The position numbers were made by a program, and so were the translations under genes. Below are positions 58,801 through 64,000 of a stretch of DNA of 64,000 bases, one piece after another. Position 1 is the stretch's first letter, and every line of letters begins with the position of its first letter. Origin of the DNA: Trichomonas vaginalis G3. Taxonomy: Eukaryota > Parabasalia > Trichomonadida > Trichomonadidae. Under the pieces are notes generated by a model. That model did no database searches and was not told where the DNA came from. It worked only from the letters and a program-made list of their open reading frames with translations. The stretch spans positions 1,116,001 through 1,180,000 of the forward strand of contig NC_067208.1 of NCBI RefSeq assembly GCF_026262505.1, read 5' to 3'.

Positions 58801-61712
58801 TTGCAATAAAACAACTGTTGTAAAGAAGAATTCACGTAACAAATAGATCCTGGATTAATTATACCAACAACATATTGACATAATGTCTGTGATTCCTCAA
58901 TATTTCCATGATTATTCCATTTTTTATATTCTAAATTTCCAATGTTTTCTACCAATTTTTGAAGATTTTCAGGATTTAGTTTGTAATCACTAATTAAATT
59001 CAAGATCTTAAGCTGATAAATATCCCTAACATAACTAAAAACAGAATAGATATCATCATAATACTTTTTGTCAATGATATTGTCACTTTTTTTGCGATTT
59101 TTGACACTTTTTCTTTTTTCCAAAATTTCCAAAACTTTTTCTTTGTTAGAATTCTCTGATTTCATGTAGAAAATCAAATCATCGATAGATGTATCATCAT
59201 TAGACATGAATATTTCGAAGTATTTTGCGAAAACATTTGGATTTTCTCTGTAATATTTCAACAAAACATCAAATTCATTTGGAATTTTCGAAATAATCAA
59301 CAAAAGATTATTTCTTGCCTTTTCATTGATTTTCTCTAAATATTGTAGTAAAAGATCTTGATCAGGTAACAGTGTTTCTTGGTTATTTCTTGATTTGTTG
59401 AACAAAATTTCCAAAATTTTTTCAGAATTTTCAAGATTTTGTTCTTTTGTTTCCGAAAACAAAGATTCAGCAAATTCCTTGAGATTATAACTGACATCGA
59501 ACTGGTTGTCAACGCATTGTATCATATTATTAGTAATATCCAACCCGTCAATGATAAAATCAACAATTTGGTTGTATCCGCCATTTTCAAGGAAATTTTG
59601 AAGAAAATTCTTTTCTTTTATCAAATTCAAAACGTAATCAATATAATTCACGTCATTCTCGTCTTTCAATGTTTGTACAAATGTCGGCATATCATTCATC
59701 TGTTCAATCAATTCTTTGGGAGGCGGAGAAATCCTTAAAACATCAAAATTATTTGATTTTATGATTTCTTTCACGAATTTTATTGTTAAATAACTTTCTT
59801 CTTCATCATCAGAGATTTTACTTATACAAATAACATCATTCTTGTTCATACTCAATTCCTGAATAGTTTTCTTCGTTTTGATGTTTTTGTCATTCAATTT
59901 AAAACCGTAAATTCCATTGATTTTGAATGTCACTTTTAGAATTTGAATGAGATCATTAATTGTTGCAGAAGAAGGGATTGAAACTATTTTTGTTATTAAA
60001 TCCGAACGTTTCTCGAGTCTTGCTGTTACAGGGATTTTCGGAATAGTATTTATTTTGTTGTATTTTATCAATAAATACTTGTTTTCATCGATTTTCAAAT
60101 CAGAAACTTTTTGTTGCTCTTTTATCAACTGATTATCATAAAACAAAGTAAATTCATTGACAGGAAGTCCTTCTAATATAGAGAAATATGAATATAACTC
60201 ATTAATTTTCCAATTTTTGTTGATTTCTAACTCATTAAATCCGAAATCTGATTGAACATTAACATATAATGATGATTTGTCGCCTTCAAGCTCTTTTGAT
60301 GATGATTCCCCGTATTTGTTGCCATCAGAGATGATTTGTGGAATAATTCTTAAAATTTTTTCCCTGATTTTGAAAGAATTCTCATATTTAATGAAATCAT
60401 TCATCAGTTCCGTGATAATTGTCTGCTTATCATATGTTATCCTGTATGAAGCTAACAATGACTCAATTTCTTCATCACTTAACATGATATTTTCCGAAAT
60501 AATCTTGAATTGATGGAATTCTTCTGCAATTTGCTTCCTTTTCTCAAGATCGCATGCAACATTGGATATAAGTTGTGAAATAATCAATATGGCATCCGTT
60601 TCATATGGTTTTTTGATGGATTCTATTTTGGATAATAATAATTTGCAAACTTCTGAATCGAAAGCCTTCGGATTGCTTTTGTAGGACATGCTGATGGATT
60701 TCCATGGAATATTTTCGGGATTTTCGTTGATTTGGAAAATAAATTTTATTTTATTCGCCATTTCTTCTGAATTTGATGTTCCGAGCTTGTTCATCATGTT
60801 TGTAATCATTTGATCACGCGTTCTGTCATCAAATTTGCTAAAAAGTTTGGATAATTTTTCATTATCAAATTTATTTGAAATTTTCATCAAATAAGGGATC
60901 ATTTTTTCTCTGAATTTCTTTCTATACTTGCTTTCACACACTTCTTCCCAAAATGGAGTGTCTGTAAAGTCAATTCCGAAATCTATTAATTCAATGAAGG
61001 AATTTATGTAATCATAAGCTTCAAATTCATTGTCATGGACACATTCATATAGTTTGTTAGCAAACATATGAAGAATTTCATGATAATTTGGATATTTGGC
61101 AAAATTAATGAAATCTAAGACGCAATCTTCATCGAAATTATATAGATCATCAATGAATGATATGCAAAGGTTAAATACTAAGTCATTCTGCTCTTTGGTA
61201 ATAAAAATCGTGATATTTTTGAGTAAAGTGAAAATTGATGAGTAAACTGAGTTGATTTTAGGTCCAACATCTTCAAATGCGTAACTTATTACAGAAAGAA
61301 ACACATTGTCGATAAAATACTGTACATTTGCCTGATAACTTTCTTGATTTTTCGAATTACATGTTGTTAACGGGTCCAATATCAATAGAATGTGTTTTGA
61401 CTGCGTAGAATATTCGCCAATGAGCATTTGATAGTATAAATCCAAGAAAGACCTAAATATTGACTCGTAATTTTTGTTTGAAACGTTGTACTTCTGTACC
61501 AGCGCTTCGATTATTGCGGGGAGATTGTTATTGAAGAACATTGTGATAGATTCTTTCGTTATGAAATCAGATGCAAACAAAACATTAACTAACTGTTCAC
61601 AATCATGGCATAGATTCTTGATATTCTTGTTGTCAATAATGCATTCATAAAAATATTCACTCCATTTAATCAAATCTTCTTTGGGGCTTGGAATAAATCT
61701 CTTCTTTCCCAT
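55875..61712 (-). CDS. Large ubiquitin-specific protease (family C19)
   Basis: A 1,945-residue deubiquitinase of clan CA, family C19, which removes ubiquitin from proteins. Helical, HEAT-like N-terminal half (to about 480), then two ubiquitin-like modules (about 482-552 and 555-632), as in large USPs. The catalytic domain spans about 945-1250: GIINPGSICYVNSSLQQL with the oxyanion Asn five residues before the nucleophile Cys (about 957), QQDAQEFL, then the histidine box FGHYISIIR (about 1182) and FVRLDDG. The G-S-I-C box differs from the usual G-N-T-C, but the catalytic residues are present. The C-terminal 700 residues are helical. Initiator TCACT lies directly before the ATG, and the stop runs into TAAA. 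Confidence 0.93.
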   Translation of the reverse strand: MGKKRFIPSPKEDLIKWSEYFYECIIDNKNIKNLCHDCEQLVNVLFASDFITKESITMFFNNNLPAIIEALVQKYNVSNKNYESIFRSFLDLYYQMLIGEYSTQSKHILLILDPLTTCNSKNQESYQANVQYFIDNVFLSVISYAFEDVGPKINSVYSSIFTLLKNITIFITKEQNDLVFNLCISFIDDLYNFDEDCVLDFINFAKYPNYHEILHMFANKLYECVHDNEFEAYDYINSFIELIDFGIDFTDTPFWEEVCESKYRKKFREKMIPYLMKISNKFDNEKLSKLFSKFDDRTRDQMITNMMNKLGTSNSEEMANKIKFIFQINENPENIPWKSISMSYKSNPKAFDSEVCKLLLSKIESIKKPYETDAILIISQLISNVACDLEKRKQIAEEFHQFKIISENIMLSDEEIESLLASYRITYDKQTIITELMNDFIKYENSFKIREKILRIIPQIISDGNKYGESSSKELEGDKSSLYVNVQSDFGFNELEINKNWKINELYSYFSILEGLPVNEFTLFYDNQLIKEQQKVSDLKIDENKYLLIKYNKINTIPKIPVTARLEKRSDLITKIVSIPSSATINDLIQILKVTFKINGIYGFKLNDKNIKTKKTIQELSMNKNDVICISKISDDEEESYLTIKFVKEIIKSNNFDVLRISPPPKELIEQMNDMPTFVQTLKDENDVNYIDYVLNLIKEKNFLQNFLENGGYNQIVDFIIDGLDITNNMIQCVDNQFDVSYNLKEFAESLFSETKEQNLENSEKILEILFNKSRNNQETLLPDQDLLLQYLEKINEKARNNLLLIISKIPNEFDVLLKYYRENPNVFAKYFEIFMSNDDTSIDDLIFYMKSENSNKEKVLEILEKRKSVKNRKKSDNIIDKKYYDDIYSVFSYVRDIYQLKILNLISDYKLNPENLQKLVENIGNLEYKKWNNHGNIEESQTLCQYVVGIINPGSICYVNSSLQQLFYCKPFRNFILNNDFGNSEQNNELKNVFNMLQAKTEQMISLDLFCNVCNVFPGSKLSDQQQDAQEFLTLLIGNIKNADKNFNFKNVTSFINKSTGTEVNQRVEDNLMLDLTVIGYRNFEQSMNSVFNQEEISGYNYHNQKITAIQKKSIKDLSNNLIIHLKRFEFTETGEIRKIKSKFEFPFEFNSNVLDKNSNLNYKLHGVICHQGEALFGHYISIIRTKDLGFVRLDDGAISLINEREFRETTLGGVDDYETFTAYILFYSVDDLIEIKSEKVQEIKQNNDVFLTKEFYNFVMNQNDPYLALSYCLKCYIRTRDEDKHCDDIYDLIMKGEKSEICERIKDFSRELVAAIKSSTNRRIVNLSMDLLKYGLKSEEKSERKSIFNKIYKEIDSKSPKFVNSYCDLILNYLKEHLDDINDRGTKHNKFIEIKNDLKHQKDFDLSILDELCEITFEINSEKMADEFITSVINSKDYKQLYDTKTDIIIKFFGVMCFDLLFDSNLIDVGKQLLSKLIEEKASETINLFFDELFQQQKRLIFKGYKGQKEDERNCFLTDYLSIFIKSFENSKDLRSQLTFQRFLRLCHIYHEKYCSPPATTFRQAKIAQLLIEILLLFEPKYWVENEINFDDGDEGLVTLKIEPVEMTNTILSYIIKLDNFVFDVFPCVIKAVLKGNEKLISILTENDRKIKIIVKSNNKTIISLLNDLFVQKFDNEEISEIMIPFIPVFYAVDQKLSIFDHFLDHGSLQQKEDLLICMAQRCRNDSIFQKIFPYIEEILKDKNISFINYFVDYGLKYQETFIGYSEAFNRIKEELETNTNINYDELLLNLLKVYIKKFENEKEFFKIGEIFLIVLKKNYFDEKVEYKQTAEFMEKNKKSRMVVFLLSSLYPLMNRSFENIRYQEVEDKGELVELICDLLANKDECGDNLDDMALDDELISILFICELVKENPEYKQSFSLKPEQLSEKTRSNQTVIDTLFTE

Positions 61713-61717
61713 TTTGA

Positions 61718-61722
61718 AGTGA
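61718..61722 (-). promoter_or_regulatory. Trichomonad-type initiator of the USP gene
   Basis: TCACT on the minus strand, five bases before the ATG, fits the parabasalid initiator TCA-Y-W, which sits within about 20 bases of the start. The upstream stretch is T-rich. It supports the ATG at 61712. Confidence 0.65.
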
Positions 61723-61905
61723 AAAAAAATTGTTGGAAAATTTTATGGAAAAATTCCATTGACTTTAAACTTAAATCCTAAAATTTACCATCAAGAAAAA
61801 CTATTTTAAAAGCATGTCTTATTTAATTCTGAAGAAACTTTACAAAAAATTTACAAAGTTTTCTATGCAAGAATTTTCTTTCTTCCGAAATAGCTCTATT
61901 TCGTT

Positions 61906-62950
61906 TCTAAATTCTTGGCCAAGAACAAATTGATGATAAAAATCATTATCACATTCATCAATTCGATATATTTCTCTCTATTTTCCACAATGAGTGGGAA
62001 GATTTCTACGACTCTTCGATTAGTTACAAATCATACAGAAAGAAACACGAAGCCCTTACTGTTACAAGAAAAGGCAGCTACTATGTCTCTCTTTGTCTCT
62101 TTGTTCACCTTAATGAGACAGGTGCAGTTCGTATCGATGACCAAACAGGGCTCAATCTCAAATTCCTCATTGATACAAGCTCATTTGACAAATGCATGCA
62201 TAAGAGCGAACAAGGTGGCTCTTTATACGTAAGTTGTTCTGAATGTGTTCAAGACCGAATCTGCAGTTTTGGCTCTAACACAATCAGTAAAATGGGTGCA
62301 TATTGTTATATTGGGGTTTCAAATACACTTTCATTTAAGAATTATCTCCTTGATTCAACAATTACTTCAAGTGGTGATGAAAATACAAAAGATAATGATA
62401 ATATTTGGTCATGGTTTGGCGAAATGAATATTAAATCAATCAATATTTCTTATTCAAAACTTAATTACGAAAGTATCTACAATGTTTATTGTAGTTCTAA
62501 CTCAAACGTAACACTTTCGACATTTTCAAACAACACAAGCACAAGTACAAATAATGTTGGAGTATATCTTGAAGGAACATCTGATTCACTAGAAATTAAA
62601 ATTCTTTTTTGTAATTATTTCGAAAATAAATGTGATGACTTAATTACCAGTCGTACTATTGACACACATATTAATAATTGCAGTTTTAATAACAATAACA
62701 TCAAATTCAAGTTAAAAGATGTTATTTTGACATTTCAGATCCTAGTAAAAGTGGAAATGTCATAATAACAGAGAAAGCAGGTTCAATTTATCCAGAAAAT
62801 CATCATTTGTCCACAGGTTTATGCTTTGCTAAAATAAAACTTGAATTTCCAAAAGAAAATAAGACAAAAGCAGAAGAAATCAAAGTTAACAATAAACGAA
62901 ATAATAAATTTAATTTCTTAGTTTGTCTTTTTTGTCTTATTCTTAAATAA
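61906..62950 (+). pseudogene. Pmp-like surface protein, damaged copy
   Basis: The frame opens after a stop without an ATG: HQFDIFLSIFHNEWEDFYDS, KGSYYVSLCLFVHLNETGAV, and EQGGSLYVSCSECVQDRICS. Beta-helix turns follow (NIKSINISYSKLNYESIYNV, VTLSTFSNNTSTSTNNVGVY and NNCSFNNN). One frame change lies near 62,710-62,735. After it the family C-terminus continues: AGSIYPENHHLSTGLCFAKI and a final hydrophobic helix (FNFLVCLFCLIL), a likely membrane anchor. Divergent from the USP gene with a spacer of about 190 bp. Part of a tandem family here. Confidence 0.65.
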
Positions 62951-63199
62951 ATTTTGAGAAAATTGCTTGATTTAATGATTTGTAGAAACTAGAATTGAAA
63001 TAGTTGTGAAACTTTTTACGGGCTTATAATTATGCCCCTCTGAATGAAGGAAGCTCCAACTCTAAAATTCTATTTGCCATCATATTGAGAAAAATCTTCT
63101 CCAACTCTAAAATTCAGTTTGGAGACACTTTACAAATTGTAAACTTCAAATTGACAAAATATACATATCAATATCAGTCATATTCATTTGTTTTCATGC
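62951..63199. other. Spacer within the duplicated Pmp-like region
   Basis: AT-rich with no gene. TCTCCAACTCTAAAATTC is repeated at about 63,053 and 63,095, a small direct duplication. Confidence 0.5.
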
Positions 63200-63440
63200 C
63201 TCAAATTAAAGAGAGTATCTGTAGTTTTGGCTCTAATGTAGTCAAATAAGGCACTTATTATTCATTTACAACTTTAGACGAACCTTCATATAAGAACTAT
63301 CTCCTTGATCCAACAATTACTTCAAGTGATGAAGGAAATCAAAAAGAAAACGATAATATTAAATGCAGAATGGCGTAATGTATATAAAATCAATCAATGT
63401 TCTAACTCAAATGTAGCATATTCAACTTCATCTGACTATG
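63200..63440 (+). pseudogene. Short internal Pmp-like fragment
   Basis: Matches 62,247-62,440 of the copy to the left: ESICSFGSNVVK, then YKNYLLDPTITSSDEGNQKE and NDNI, with stops. It is flanked on the right by a piece of the protease gene, so it is a broken remnant of one round of local duplication. Confidence 0.6.
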
Positions 63441-63448
63441 TCTATGAA

Positions 63449-63575
63449 GTTGTGAAATCAGATGCAAACAAAACATAAACTAATTGTTCACAATCCTAGC
63501 ATAGATTCTTGATATTTCTGTTGTCAATAATGCATCCATAAACATGTTCACTCCATTTAATCAAATCTACTGCGA
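63449..63575 (-). pseudogene. Duplicated fragment of the USP gene 5' end
   Basis: About 125 bp matching 61,558-61,690, the N-terminal coding part of the 1,945-aa protease (words GAAATCAGATGCAAAC, TGTTGTCAATAATGCATYCA and TTCACTCCATTTAATCAAAT are shared). It carries several differences. It lies in the same orientation and at the same relative distance to the following Pmp-like start as in the parent copy. Confidence 0.8.
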
Positions 63576-63773
63576 GACTTCTTTCTCAATTTAACCGAGG
63601 AAAAAAAATCTGTTTCACTTTTTCAATTCCACTCAAATTTTGTGAAGCATTCAAAAATAATCCCAGATAATTTTATACTTATTTTTGAAGGAAATTAAGA
63701 CTAGAAATTATATCAGGCGATTTCAGAGAATTTTTGTTAATTCTGATACTTTACAAAAATTTACAAAGTTTTC

Positions 63774-64000
63774 AATGCAAGAATTTTCTTTTTTTCATAA
63801 ATAGGTCCATATCGTTTCTAGACTCTTGACCAATAACAAATTGACGATAAAAATGATTAATACATTCATCCATTCGATATTTTCCTCTCTATTTCCCATA
63901 ATGAATGGGAAGACTTTTACGAGTCTTCAATTGATTTCAAAACATACAGAAAGGAGCGCGAAAACATCAATAATACAACAGAAAACAGCTATTACGTCTC
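63774..64000 (+). pseudogene. Start of a further Pmp-like copy, running off the window
   Basis: Matches 61,857-62,094: FDIFLSISHNEWEDFYESSI and YRKERENINNTTENSYYVS. As in the left copy, the main frame opens after a stop rather than at an ATG. An ATG in a neighbouring frame (MINTFIHSIFSSLFPI) is hydrophobic. Either both copies inherited the same frame change or the start is used differently. The copy continues beyond the window. Confidence 0.55.

Overview
The window looks like an AT-rich parabasalid nuclear genome, most likely Trichomonas vaginalis. The basis is two Maverick/Polinton elements, a Tvmar1-like mariner, a MULE transposase, intronless genes with very short flanks, a TCA-type initiator just upstream of one large gene, and several stop codons that run straight into TAAA, the parabasalid poly(A) signal. 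The species name is inferred from this content, not from a database match.

Layout. (1) About 1-14,590: the right part of a Maverick/Polinton (Mav1) that begins outside the window. It holds a tail-collar-like fibre gene, integrase, a KilA-N gene, an intact-looking protein-primed DNA polymerase B, capsid-type genes and small accessory genes, and is broken in several places. (2) 14,617-15,915: a MULE transposase on the minus strand, followed by about 1.7 kb without genes. (3) 17,617-38,898: a complete-length second Maverick/Polinton (Mav2) with 385-bp terminal inverted repeats that read as identical and a 6-bp target duplication TACGTT. Its order is polymerase B (with an embedded HNH-type motif), integrase, a nested mariner (23,974-25,273), a KilA-N plus primase/D5-helicase cassette flanked by a 121-bp repeat in opposite orientations, a collar/fibre gene, packaging ATPase, capsid genes and a pair of small paralogues. 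It is broken in roughly ten or more places, but its ends look young. (4) 39,865-45,118: a very large inverted repeat whose arms are tandem arrays of a 122-bp unit; each unit folds into three hairpins. The arms meet at a near-identical unique segment around a 225-bp centre. It resembles a foldback-type element and is the most unusual structure here.

(5) 45,119-64,000: host chromosome. It carries a 5'-truncated Hsp70 substrate-binding fragment, a 642-aa gene with a tentative VPS9-like end, a 957-aa coiled-coil gene, a 1,945-aa ubiquitin-specific protease, and remnants of a Pmp-like (beta-helix) surface-protein family on both sides of the protease. The intergenic space at 52.6-54.2 kb holds three MITE-like inverted repeats. 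The protease promoter end and the adjacent Pmp-like start are duplicated at 63.45-64.0 kb.

The two Mavericks carry related replication and capsid modules but differ in order and sequence, so they are separate lineages. The host genes show no operon logic: each is an independent transcription unit.
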